Below, piece after piece: positions 37,385 to 49,600 of a DNA stretch of 64,000 nt; within the stretch, counting starts at the first letter, position 1, and the number at the start of each line of letters is the position of its first letter. The notes under the pieces were generated by a model that saw only the letters and a program-made list of their open reading frames with translations, had not been told where the DNA came from and made no database searches. The translations under genes were made by a program, and so were the position numbers. The stretch comes from Sitta carolinensis (taxonomy: Eukaryota > Chordata > Aves > Passeriformes > Sittidae), in NCBI GenBank assembly GCA_032173965.1, contig JAVUNC010000004.1, forward strand, positions 57,721,501-57,785,500, given 5' to 3'.

Positions 37385-37905
37385 CCAGCTCAGGGCACTG
37401 AGACCCCCCTTGGTGGTCTCAGTCTTTGGTGCTGGTGACACAGGAGAAGGATGCATTAAACATCACTGCCTTGTCCCTGTTTGTAAGGTGACCATGCTCA
37501 TCCTGTAATGGGCCAATGTTATTTTTACACTGCCTGTTGCCATTAATATATTTAAAAACACTCTTTTTATTTTCCCCTACAGTGTTCAGATGAGCTTTGG
37601 CGGCATGAATTTCTTCATTATGGTGACAAGCACCATTTTTGTATTCTTCCTGTGTCACCTGACCTTGCTTCCACTGGGCATACATGTTATTATTTTCAAG
37701 AGAAGGTGCCTGTTCAGCCAGGATGGCTTTCTGCCCTCACCTGCTTGAATTCTTACATTTGGGAACTGATGCTCCTGTGTCCTTAGGAGGTGATGTTTAA
37801 AATGTGACCAGCACTGATGGACCACAGCACCTGCTCATCCCACTAGGTTTCACTTATACCACTGAGCTCAAATCTTTGGGACTGGGCCAATGCCTCAGCT
37901 ACTCT
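37385..37905 (-). mobile_element. CR1 LINE ORF2 fragment, endonuclease end and linker before reverse transcriptase
   Basis: The minus strand encodes a recognisable CR1 ORF2 stretch. Upstream (about 37830-37740) are worn pieces equivalent to the endonuclease tail. A WLNRxLLL segment at about 37700-37725 is in another frame, so a frameshift separates it. From 37685 down to 37419 there is one open stretch with the QWKQGQVTxEEY, EIHAAKA, NKKSxFKYI and NIGPLxDExGHLTNRD blocks of the linker between endonuclease and reverse transcriptase. ORF2 acts as endonuclease and reverse transcriptase in target-primed retrotransposition. Here the catalytic reverse transcriptase core is missing and the frame is broken, so it is dead. 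Confidence 0.92.
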
Positions 37906-40195
37906 TGTTTTTGTTCCTCCTGCTGCCTGCATCAGGCTAGAAACAGTTTGGGTGTGGCACATGGTAGCCAACACCTCCTGAAGCAGGTTGAGGGATTGCA
38001 TTAGTGCTCAGTTCCTCAAGTTTTGGCACGCCATAAAGGCATAATACTTCTATAAGTAGAATCCTAGAGAGATTACTTTAGTATGGGAAAATTGATTATG
38101 GAATTATTTTGACCTGGAACCATTACCTGAGATTAGGGAGATTTTCTCTGTTGATCTGTATAGTAATTGTATGTGTCTGACTTGGTTGGTCATACTGGTG
38201 TAAAAGGTGTTTCTAGTGGCCAGGCTCTGACCTGTGATGTTTGTGCATGTCCTTTGTCCCTGAAGACAATTGGTATTAATGTAACTGTCTTTAGTCTGAC
38301 ATACATCCAAAATGATTTTTTTTTTTTTAAGGGTCAACTTCAAGTCATCACCAGTTTTCTAAAATCCATTGTCTACTGTTATTTGTTACAATATGTATTT
38401 GGACACAGTACATTATAAATCCAGTCCTTTCTTGGAGGACTGACTTTTATCATCTGGTTATGTCAGTGGTTTGAAGGTTTTTTTTTTTTTTTATTCCTTC
38501 ATGGTTTGATTCAGGAAGAGAAGTGGGAAACTAAGAGAGCAATTTCAAATAAATTCTTGGTGAGCATAGGCTTTTTCAACTGCAAGTCAAGAGGAAGTTC
38601 TGAAAACATTTTTAAAAGCATGCTGTGTTTGTTGTGATTTTCTAAAAGTTTTGCTTGCCTTCCTTTTTCCTCTTGACATTTATTTTTGGAATGCTTTTTT
38701 TATGAGAATAAGGAAAGATCTTTTTGTCATGCAATTTGATACTCACTCCTTAGTGTGTCAGAAAATGTCTATTGGTGCATGTTCAGCATGTTGCCTGAGA
38801 AACAATGTGTTTTCTCCAAAGACATTAAAGTATTATTTCAACAGTGAGACTGTATTTTAGTAAAACAAAGTATGTATAGATACTTGATTCCTTGCTGCTA
38901 ATGAGAAAGATGCTTTTAATTTCTTTTTCAGTAACGTGTTCATCAGATAAACAGTGGACATCAAAGCAGAAGTATGAATACTGCCAAATTAAAAGAACTG
39001 CTGTTTCATTCTTAGTTCAGCTTTATTGTTTATGCAGAGTGTAGGGTAAAATTCTTATGTCATGATTGCATGATATTTCTTGTAAAATTTCTTTTTCTGG
39101 CACAAAATACAAGAAGCATAACTGATGAACATCTATTCCATGTTTCATCATCATTGTGTAATATATGGTAAAGTCCTTATTTTAAATATTGCTGTTAAAA
39201 CATTATGGAGATTAATAACTTCATTAATTTCCTTTAATTATGTTTGTGGTTCAAGTGACCATTTCAAAATCACTGAGGACAAGAGAGCAGTATAATTTCT
39301 ATTTTAGAGATCATAGATGGGATAAAAATTAGATTAGTAGAATTTAGTCTTTTGAGACCTAATTTTTCTCAGCACTTAGCATTATAAAGCACTTTATATA
39401 TTCATAATTAACCCTGAGGCTTAAGTGTCAATCTTAACTTCACCTCTGATTTACACAGAAAGTTAAAACTTACAGTTGGGTGTATTTAAAATAGGATGAA
39501 GAAATAATTTAAGAGGTATTACTCTTGAGATTCCAAGGCTGATATTTTTATCATCTGTCATAAATATTTTTATTATATACTGGCAAAGGCAGTATCTGTC
39601 ATTTGCAAAAAAAAATTATGAGGGGTTAACTACAGTCTGTCTTCAGTTCTATGCTAAGCTTTAGACAACATTTTGAAGGAAGGAGGGATTAAAAACAAGG
39701 TGCTAAAGAAAAAACAAGTTAAAACCAATAGTTGATTGCACACAGTAATCTGTATTTCTTTGCTAATATATTTTCCAGACCAAGAAAACTCAACTGGTTT
39801 GATCAATGTTAATTGAACCATTTGGGGATAAATCACAGGAAAAAGTATTAACTATACCAGTGAAGATTAAAATCCCTAAAGCATAAGGTCTGCACTAACT
39901 GAACTGTAGTTTACTCAACTGTAAAACAGAATTATAATGCTATAAAAGGAAAGGCAGGTAATACTGTCAATTGTCCCTGTAAAATGAGATCTCCCTGCCA
40001 GAAGTCAGGTGACCATACCTGACTTCATGTCAGGTGTACTTAGATGTGTTTAGGTGTTTATAGGCATACATCAATGTAGTAGTTGCTAATGGAATGGTTC
40101 TGAATGTATACCATTAGTGCAGCTGTAATCGAGTCAATATGCTCAGGTGTTTCAGTGGATATTCCAGAGTACAAAAAAAAAAATAAAAATATGGA
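37906..40195. other. unassigned non-coding DNA
   Basis: AT-rich DNA with T runs near 38318 and 38480. It holds a 10-bp-stem hairpin (40001-40026) and two stretches weakly like an ancient MIR or L2-type repeat (about 39375-39480 and 39904-39943). No gene is supported. Confidence 0.5.
40001..40026. repeat. perfect inverted repeat, 10-bp stem, 6-nt loop
   Basis: GAAGTCAGGT, loop gaccat, ACCTGACTTC. The arms are exact complements. A further 'catgtcaggtg' follows directly, giving a third copy of the TCAGGT core. Confidence 0.9.
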
Positions 40196-40652
40196 TATAC
40201 TGCAGTTGGTCCAGCTGCAGAGGTGACTCAGGGACTGGGGCATCTCAGGGGTAGAAGAAACTGTGTTTGTTCAGCCTGGAGTGAAGTGTGAGGAGTTCTC
40301 ATCAACGTGTTTGAGTACCTGATGGGGGCCAGCTCTGCACACACATTCTATACACAGAAAGAAGATGGAGCCAGATTCTTCTCAGTGATGCCCAAGGACA
40401 GTTTGGCGGGCACAAACTGAAACATGAGAAATTTTACATAAATATAGGAAAAAACTTTTCTTACAGTAAGGGGTGAATCCAACATTGCAGTGGACTGCCC
40501 AGAGAGGTTGTGGAGTCTCCACCTGTGGAGATAATAAAAAGCTGGCTCTGGATAGTCTAAGCAACATGCTCTGGCTGCCCATGCTTGAGCAGGGGAGGGG
40601 GTTGGACTAATGAATCTCTCAAGGTCTCTTTCCTTTAGTGACTCTCATATCC
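40196..40652 (+). mobile_element. CR1 LINE 3' fragment (ORF2 C-terminus plus 3' UTR)
   Basis: In family order on the plus strand: 'gttcagcctggagtgaagtg' (equivalent to 'gttcagcctggagaagagaa'), 'gagtacctgatgggggcc', 'actgcccagagaggttgtgg', 'agtctccacctgtggagata', 'tgcttgagcaggggaggggg' and 'ttggactaatgaatctctca', ending near 'agtgactctcatatcc'. It is 5' truncated, diverged and non-coding. It is the same general CR1 subgroup as the 21.3-kb fragment, sharing the 'agagaggttgtggagtctcc' block. Confidence 0.93.
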
Positions 40653-43600
40653 TGGCATGTAGGGAAATATCTGCTCAATTCTATAAGGTTCTGCATTATA
40701 TTTTATATAATTTTTGTTCAGGCCACAAGTGTGCTAGAAAATTGGTTTGAACCAGAAGATGAGCAAAAAATGTATAAACTGTAATTTGAAAGGAAGAAAT
40801 CTGGAAGAAGTATGAGAGATATGACAGAATACTCTGAATCAAGGACTGTAATCTTCAGGTAATGGATAGTGCTATTTAAGCTAAAAGGCAGTAACCAAGC
40901 TTGAAGTTTATATGAATGCAGAGGTTCTTCAAATATGTGCAGTGAGATTCAAGAATAATTTTCCTCTTAGACTGAGAGATTTTAGCTGGTAAGAACTATT
41001 TAATTTGATCAAAATGAAGTAAAATTTCACAGAAAACCTGAAGATCCTTCTAAGTTACAGCTCAAACTCCACTGTTTTGAACTCTGCTTGAGAATACAGA
41101 CATATTTGAAATGGTCAGTAAAAGGACAATGGATGTACTTTTCTCAGTGTTGTCCTTGGGACCATCACAGATTATCCATGGAAAAATTTATTCTGTGTAC
41201 AGCACAGCAAATCACTGCAATAAATTTTATCCCAAACAGTTGTAAGAAGCTGAAAATATGCAAAGAGCTGTTGCGCAACCTTAATTACTGGCAGTGTCAC
41301 TAGACTTTCTGTAATGCAGTTCTATAATGCTTCTTAAAATAATAATATTATGTTAGAGTCAGATGCATAACTGTATGAAGTGGTAAGAATTGCAGTATGC
41401 AGCAGGATAGAGCTATTTCATGTGTATCACTACTGTTCAGGACACTTGAGGAAAATAATTAGGTTTATTAGAAAGGCTTTTGGTTAGCTAAACATTTGTG
41501 CTTGACGGGATTTGCATAAACAGATACGAACTTAGAATTATTCTCTGCACATGAGAATATTTGCCTGTTAACATTCCAAGACAATGTGCTGAATCTAGGG
41601 TCAGTTTTGGTGCACTCTAACCAAGTGTTGTTGAAAAGAAGAAGGCACTTTTACATTTTCCCCCCTTTCTTGTTTTGTGCTGAGGCTGTGCAGCCTCTGG
41701 GCAGACCTTGTCTGTTTGCACATGATGAACAGCACAGCCTAATTAGAGCCCATGACAGTCGTTGGGAGCCTATGGGATAAGACACGCTGAATAGGTGAAA
41801 GTTGTGTTGTGGCTTTCTCTTTCTACACATGTGCTGGAACCTCTGCTACTGAAAAAGTTCAAGGATAATAACCCACCTTCCCTTCCTTTTAGCCAAACCA
41901 TGTTGCTAGCAGGCAGAAGGGTAAGAACCATGAGAGAAAGAAAAGCAAATGCATATGTTCCCTCTAATGCTTTCCCTGCCTTCAGTTAATTTAGGGACTT
42001 AAGGAGCCAGTTCAGGCTTTTGAGTATTTAGTGAACTTTAGTGGATTGATCTCAGCTTTCTCTGTGTCCCTTAGAATCCAAGTAAATTTAGAACATCTGG
42101 AAAATAATTTAGCAATGAGCTCTCTGTTACATGAAAAATATCTCTGGTTGTTTTGAACCTGAGTCTTAGTGACTTCATTTCATGCCCTGTGGTTCTTGTA
42201 CTGGTAAAGAGTCAAAATTCACCCATTTTCTCCATGTCATTTATGATGTGTCTGGTCTCTGCCGTACTCCCTCTAATGTGCCTCTTTTAATTTAAAAGTG
42301 CAATCCCAGTTTAATTTATTCTTCATCCCTCATACAAAGGAGACATTCTGCATGTTCTCCAGACCTTTTGTCATCCTTGGTTATTTTAAACCTTTTGTGT
42401 CCTTGCATATACTGCTTAGGAAGAAGGGACAAAACCTGCAACCTGTATTCCAGGTATAGAAAAAAACATAGATTTATGGCAGAATTCTGTGTTGGCCATT
42501 TGCCAATCATAACGTATGAAGTTAGATTTGAGAGTGTACTACTCATTATTATAACTTAATTATTTAATTCTGGAGTTTTTTAACAGTCCTGGGTGGAGAT
42601 AATCTGACTCCGGCATTTTTTTTTTTTGTATTCGCTGTTTCATATCTTTCAAGAGCCTGTTCTACACTCAGCAGCATTTCAGACAGATCCTTTCCTGAGT
42701 ACCTCACAAGGCAAGTTCATGCCTCCTTTAAAAGCTGCCTAGTTATTCCACGCACTTCTGCAAAGGACTGCTCTTGCTCCACTTGCTGTTTTTTGTGCTC
42801 TGATCTTCAGATAGCCCTTGGCAGGTGTCTGCTCTGGTTGTGTCTCAAGCACGATGTAGTGCTAGATTTGCTTTAGTTGTTTCTCAATCACTTTTTTGGC
42901 CTGCTTTACAGTGTGCTTGCACCTAATCTCCCACGTCTCATCCAACTTTCTGTTTTCTTCCTTTAGACACGACTTCAGCCTTTGGAAGTTTGATTTCTTG
43001 CATATAATCTACTCCCTTTCCTTCCTAGCTTCCCTCTGCCTGTTCTCAAGCCTTTCCTTAAATGGCTCAGTTCCTGAGATAGCATCCTCAAGATGCCACT
43101 TCTAAGGATTTAGTTATCTCAGCTCTCCCTGTGTGTTTTTTAACATGACTGTTTATTTTTATGTCCTCTTGGATCTGAAAGCACTGTGGTGGGTATTTAG
43201 AATTTCATGCCTCTGCAGACATGCTGTCTATAGGCAGGTAATGGTTGCTGTTCTATATAGGCTGTTTAAGTGCCCAAGATTTTTGAACCAAGTCATGCAC
43301 TGCATCTTTTATTGAGGACTATGTAAGTATTTGCTCCGTGAAATTATAATTAAAGGTGTAATTTATTTGGTCATTGTATTATAGCCTGATACATTTTCTG
43401 TACCTACAGAGAGATAGCCAAAATCTGACATTACTGCCATATTTTCTGCATGTGTTGCCTCATGTTCCTGAGCAATCAGAGACTATGTCACCATTCCAAC
43501 AGCGGACTCCCATTCATCCTTTTTGTGTAGGCTCGATATTTCTAGCCCTAGGCTCTGTGCTGCTTTTTTGAGGTACTTAGCTCATCTACTTTTTTTTTTT

Positions 43601-43974
43601 TAATTAGGTTATCTAACCTACAAAAGTACCCAATCTGCTTCTGATAAAGCTGGTTGCTTTACTTTTTCCTATGTATTTCCTATGCTAGCATCAGGTATTA
43701 TTTACTGGTTTCCAATATGCCCAGGGTGTTCATGCCATAATTTTGGGCTAGATATGGCAGTGCTGCCATCATAATTCTTATGCCTTCTAGTTTTCACATG
43801 GAAGCATGTGCACCAACTTTTTTGTTCCCTCGGCACTCTGTTTAAAGTGCCAGCTTGTTTTCTTTTTGCCTGTTTGAAAACTCCTGTCCTGTGATACTGA
43901 TTGCACTGAATTTTCTCTTCAATATCTGTAACAGAGATGTTACCTCATATGGTGGATCTTTTCCCACATTAGTA

Positions 43975-44006
<32 letters not shown>

Positions 44007-44032
44007 GTTTTGTTTTTTTTTGGTTTTTGTTT
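43975..44032 (+). repeat. (TTTG)n/(TTTTG)n low-complexity tract
   Basis: T runs separated by single G in tttg, ttttg and tttttg units. Confidence 0.95.
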
Positions 44033-44396
44033 AAAAGCTTTCTCATGATCTTTCTTCAGCTCTTAAGGTTCCTTTATTTTGATGAAGTAGCCTCAGTTTC
44101 TGATGATTCTGAACCTTGGTTCTTTCTTTGCCATATTCTGATGTAGATGTTAATCTTGTTACTCCACTTCTTATTCTGATTCTGAGCAGATACTGTGAAC
44201 ATTCAGAAAATGCCACCACTGAAATTCTGGTCCTCTACTGGTTTCATAGGAACCTAAATTTTTGTCTGTCTCAATTCAGCTGTTCCTGAGGATCCTGTAT
44301 TATCTGCATAAAAATTACATGAGTGTTTCCTAACCACCTTCTATCTCAGAAATACTGCTCTGGATTTCCATGGATTCCGGACTTAGGAGGGATGTT

Positions 44397-44414
44397 AAAA
44401 AAAAAAAAAAAAAA
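44397..44414 (+). repeat. poly(A) run, 18 nt
   Basis: Uninterrupted A run. The upstream sequence shows no AATAAA or known retroposon body, so a retroposon tail is not supported. Confidence 0.9.
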
Positions 44415-46581
44415 TACAACAAAGCGACCTTTTCTCTTTTCCCCACAGTTCTGTATCATGCACAGACAGCAAATGTCCAGCCACCTTTAAGTGTCTTGCA
44501 GGAGAGTGATAGCTTTTCAGCATCCGTGTTCTCATTCTGGAGTAGTCTCTTCTTTTCTTTTCCTACATGTATACTGCCAGAAACCTTTTGGTAGTAAAAT
44601 CATTTTATTGCTGCATGAATATCTCAGATTTTACTGCAGTTCAGGGAGGATTATGATAATTTAGGAAAGAAGAAGCTGGAAAAGGACCTGAAGCATAAAA
44701 TGAAAACTTGCTACTTAGGCAGACAAGGTCAGAACATCTACAGAGAGAAAATCGAATTATATCACCAAAATACAACTTGATTCCTATTTAACTTTTCTTA
44801 GTGATTTAATTAATCTTGAGCCATTTAAAATCTAGAAGTAAAAATACAACTGTCTCTTACTTTTAACCTCGAGTAACCAAATAGTGACAGTAAGCAGGTT
44901 TCTTCCCAGTATTATCAATATCTCATTGTTTCAGTACTGCCTGATACATAGCAACTGCCTTCTTTTTGCATGACTCTTTGGTGAAAATAATTTGCCCAAG
45001 CTTCTTTCTGAATTCTAGGTAATTATACAACTAGATATTCTGCACTGACAGATTAAAAAATGGATATATTTTTAACTTCATTTCCACCCCTCTTACTCAT
45101 TCAAATAACACATGCATTCCTGAGGTAATGGTAGTGTGTAGGGTTAATGGAAAGGAATCCATATGGGTCCATCTTGTAAGAGCCTGTGGGATAATGGGAA
45201 ATTTGCTGTGTGCTGTTGAGTGCCCTGAAGAGTTATCTGTGGGAAGGGTATCTCTGGTCTGACATTCTTCTCAATCCATTTTCTCTTGTTTGTTTTCATA
45301 TATGTGATGCAGTAACTTCCTATTTTCCAGGGAGAAGCTATAACTCTTGTACTAACTCTTATCTCTTGCTCCCTTCCCCCCTTGTTATTGTGGGTGAGGA
45401 ACATACTACTTGGGAAAAACTAAATCGATCCAGGAAGAGAAATTTAGGGCAGAAAGTATGTGGGAGAGAAGTAAAATACAGCTAGAACAGCACAAATGTC
45501 CAGAAACATGGTAGTGAATACAAATAGAAACTTGTTTAGGTAACTGCTAGCTAAAGAAGAAGTAGGTGTGACTCTGTAGGAACTTTTTCTTTTGGTTAGA
45601 TTAGCCCTTTGAGTTAAAAAGTGTTTGTGCTCCTGTCCCATGGCATGGTCGTGGCTGAGCAGACCCCAGTTTGGATCTGTCTCTGTCCTCTTACGCTGCA
45701 TGAAGGGAACTCTTGTGACAGGTTGACATTTCGCTTTCCTGTGCTCGAGGGTTCAGATAGCCATGTATTGTTATGCCCCTGGTTTCATTTCTCCTAACAT
45801 TTGCCCTTGTTTAATTTTAATCACAGTGTTCAGCACTGTTTGCAAACATGAAGCTGTTATGTCTTCTGTCCTCTTGAATGTGAGAATGTCAGTATGACCG
45901 TGGGTCACTTTGGGCTACCTGTCACCTGTGGCTGTGGAAATGAGTTACTGTAATCCGGGCCAGGTTTAGCTGGGCCCTCAGAAGTTGTGTCTGTATTGAG
46001 CAGTACACTTGCTTTTGTGGTGTTTCTGCCCTTTGTGTTTGCCCACAACTTCTGTGAAACGTTTTAGGTTCTGTTGATAATAATTTGAAACTAGTTTTCA
46101 GCTTTTAGAGGTTTCCGGAAGAATTAATTTACACTTGATTTAGAGAGGATTCCTCCTGGAAATGGCTCAGGATCTCATGAGAACGTGTCAGGTTTCATGA
46201 TATGAGAAGCTAGAAAAAGACTCTTCTTGCCTAGGAGAATGGTGTTCACAAGGTTTCCTGCAAGGCTGATTCTGTGGATGATGCAGAACCTATGCATGAT
46301 CATGATTGCTCCAGTCGAGATTTTCGTTTGATTAATATTAAAAATACATCACATGGCTTGCTAATTCTTGCCCATGTATTGGCTTAAATAAAAATAAATT
46401 TCCTAGTGCTTTCATCAATTCTCACAATTTCAACAATTCTAAAAGCTTTTCTCACTAGGAGAATGCGATCTGCTTATCAATTTGCTGCCTCTAATCTATG
46501 AGATTCAAAGTGATTTTAAATTCATCTCTGAAACAAAAATTAGTAGTATACAAATTAGCAGTTTGGTTGAAAGAACTCAGG

Positions 46582-46655
46582 TAAAAAGAAAGGCATACTG
46601 GGTCAGATCTAATATTTATATAGCACAAAGTCCCATCTCCAGCAGTTTTAAAGGA
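46582..46655 (+). repeat. possible ancient amniote interspersed repeat
   Basis: The block 'aaggcatactgggtcagatc' with 'tagcacaaagtcccatctcc' and 'agcag' resembles the widespread old amniote repeat containing 'ggccatactgggtcagacca' ... 'tagcccagtatcccgtctcc' ... 'aacag'. Spacing and order agree, but only about 75 bp are recognisable. The family (CR1-related 3' end or an old SINE) is uncertain. Confidence 0.5.
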
Positions 46656-49600
46656 TGCATATTATAATTTAAACTGTAATAATTTATATATATTTCCAAG
46701 ATGCACCTTCTCTATCTAACATTTGCAGCTTAGGTTCTGAGTTGCATCAGTATCTTTGTTTCAGTGTATTGTCAGCAGTGTGAATAAGAGTGCTGAAAGG
46801 CAAATATTAGAATGAAAAGCTTGGAATGCCAAGTTTAAGGACTGGTAAATCAAGGAAGATTGCAGTATCCTCCAATTTTTTGAAATGAAGAGAAATAATT
46901 TATTAAACCACATGATGCATGATGCTGGCCAAATTACAGTGCAAGGGAAACAAGGTGCACTGTCAGACCAGGCCTCTCTCTGTGTAGGCTTCTGAGGAAT
47001 GTTCTTTAGCTAATCTGAAATGCTAGAGCTTTGCAAATAAGAATATTGGTATTGTTGTGCAAAGGGCCCTATATGCAGACATATGTGAGTGGAGTCCATA
47101 TTTTATATTTTTTCTTCTGTGTTAATGACTCGTGATCACTCGTGAACTGTGAGAATGAAGGTGACATTTCATTTCAGAGGAGGGAAGTTCCAGGGTTTTC
47201 TGTGGCAATTTCTACCTGAGAGTCTTTGTTGGAGGCCAGTTAGGCTAGTGCACTTGTGCCAGTTATCTTAGGAGCTATGGATGTCTACCCTATAGTCCTC
47301 CAACCCATAAAATTGACATTTCTAACAGCTGCCAGCAGTACTGTGCTCCAGAATTCTGAGGTTAATTTCCATTAAAGGGGCAATTTTGAAATTGTATTAA
47401 CTGTTAAAAGACACTCTATAGGTGATATTATACATGGGGATGATTCAACATTGTCATTGGGCAGAATTATCTTTCAAAACCTACTGAGAGTGTTGAGTGA
47501 GAAAAAAGCATTAAGCATCAGCCATTTTCAGAACAATGGTCATCTAGTACAGAAAATGTGAAGCTTTCTAATTTCATTGCTCACTCAACAGTTCTAAATC
47601 TGTAAAACTTCATGCTCTTTATCCCTTTTTTCATTCCAGATTCTTGGCACATATCCAGATACATTGGCTGGCTCCCCACCTCTAGGAAGTGTATGTTTCT
47701 ATGCTTTTTCTGTATTTGCTGTCTCTTCTAGAAGCACTGGAAAAGGATACATAGTATAATGTATAATGTATTCATGAAAGTTTTTTTTTACTTCAAATTT
47801 GCTGTCACTTCAGACCAGTATTCTTAAAAGATCAAAATTAATTTATTCTCTGTGTAGGAAGTTCCCTTTGCAAACCTGACTTGTGGTTAATAAGTGATTA
47901 TCTATCACTTAGCCCCTCCCTGCCCTGTCCAAAAGAATGCTAACATCCATTGTTGTTTGAATATACAGCTGGCAGAGCCACAGTACTTAGTGTTTGATAG
48001 CTAAATCCTGAAATGATTTTTTCAAATTTTATGACGCTTTTTGTCTTTATATTAATTTAAAAATACATCTTTATGACATTCAACTTTCCTGCAATACACT
48101 GTGGTAATATTCTTTAAGTAAATACTCTAAGCCAGCTTTTCCAGTGGTGAAATCAAAGGTAAGTCCAAATAATTCACATCTACCTATTCCTAATTTGGAC
48201 AGCTGCCCATTTTCCTATACGACATTGCTCAGCATCTTGCCTTTTTAAAATTTATAACCTTTCTGCTCCAGGGCATACCACTTTCTGCTTCATTGCTTTC
48301 CTACAGTGGATTACCCAGACAACATTCTATTATGTTGAATTTTTTACAAATTTGGATAGACTAGGAAATCTAACTGAAAGTGTTGTTGACTTCAGTCATT
48401 TAATTAAAACTTTTAAATTAGCAATATTCCCTAGTTAATTCCTCCTTACCCTAGAAAACCTACCTAATTTTGATATGGCTTAAATAATATGGGATTACCA
48501 TAGAACAAATGTTACATACTTATTGTGAGTGGATAATTAAATGTCTGAAGAGTTTTTCTAATAGTTTGTTTTTTGGGATTTATTTTTTTTTCCCCACAGA
48601 ATTTGTGTTTCAAATGGTAGTGATTATGATTTATACTCAATGAGTGCCAGTTTTTATCTGCTGTTATACAAATGCCTTTTACAATTTTTCTAGAGAGTGT
48701 TCCTTTTGTAATTCAAATGGATTTCTTTTATAACCAACATTGCTAGCTCCAGACTTCTTTCCTAGTTTTCATATTTAAGGTCTTGAAATGTTCTGAGTTA
48801 AGTTTGAAGCCAAACTACTAATGTCTTCAGTGGGTTTAGAATGAATCATCTTAAAACAATGTGCTGTTTCACATATGCTTTCCATTTTTAGCACTGACTT
48901 TTGTTGCTAGTCATAGTGCTCTGTCATAAATGCTGGTTGCATGGGCATTGTAGAAGTGATGCACTCCTTTGTCAGCTTAAAGTATTAATTCTGGGCAAAT
49001 TTATGCATATTTCAGTTACTTCTCTCCTAGTAATTGAGGTATTATTGTGACAAGAATATTTTAGTATTTTCTTTAAAGTAAAACCCAGCAAACTTCAGAG
49101 ATTCAGTGAGTTAAGCTAGGAAAGTATGAGAATGAATGTGCTTATCTACTGTGGCACATAAGCAAGTAGACACAAACTTATTTGTAGAGAAATTTTTTCT
49201 TTTTTTTCATTTTTTTTCCCTTTTTTCAGTTTTTTCTATGATAAAAACTGTTTTTATCCCCTTTTCCAGTAGAATTTAGTTTGCCTGCGAGAAAATTTTG
49301 ATTCATCTGGATGTTTTGTAGCAGTATTACTCCACATGAATATGTTCTGGACTTTGCAATGATATGTCTATTTCAAAGTAAATAAATAAACCTTATCTTT
49401 ATGGACCACACCCATGAGCTAACCCAAAATGAGTCCTTGCTAGAGTGAGTGTTTGCATCCACACCGAAGTGCTGGCACTCATCACCCCTGTGGCACAGGT
49501 GCACAGTTCTGAACGTGTTTCATGTCCTGGACAGTGACAGGGTTGTACCTGTGCACTTTTTGTGCCTGGCTGTGAGTGAAGAAGATGCAAGTCCTTTGGT

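Larger units (their letters stand above)
40653..46581. other. unassigned non-coding DNA, pyrimidine-rich from about 42.1 to 44.6 kb
   Basis: No supported gene. It contains (TTTG)n-like sequence at 43975-44032 and poly(A) at 44397-44414. The complement of about 42.3-43.9 kb is T-poor and so has few stop codons, giving short lysine- and glutamate-rich frames on the minus strand with several stops and frame changes. I do not accept these as a gene. Confidence 0.5.

Noticed and set aside
47619..47690. Exon-like stretch after a good polypyrimidine-AG acceptor, reading LGTYPDTLAGSP, reminiscent of potassium-channel T1 sequence.
   Set aside because: Only about 12 residues agree, no proper donor site follows, and the rest of the domain is absent. 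I treat it as chance.
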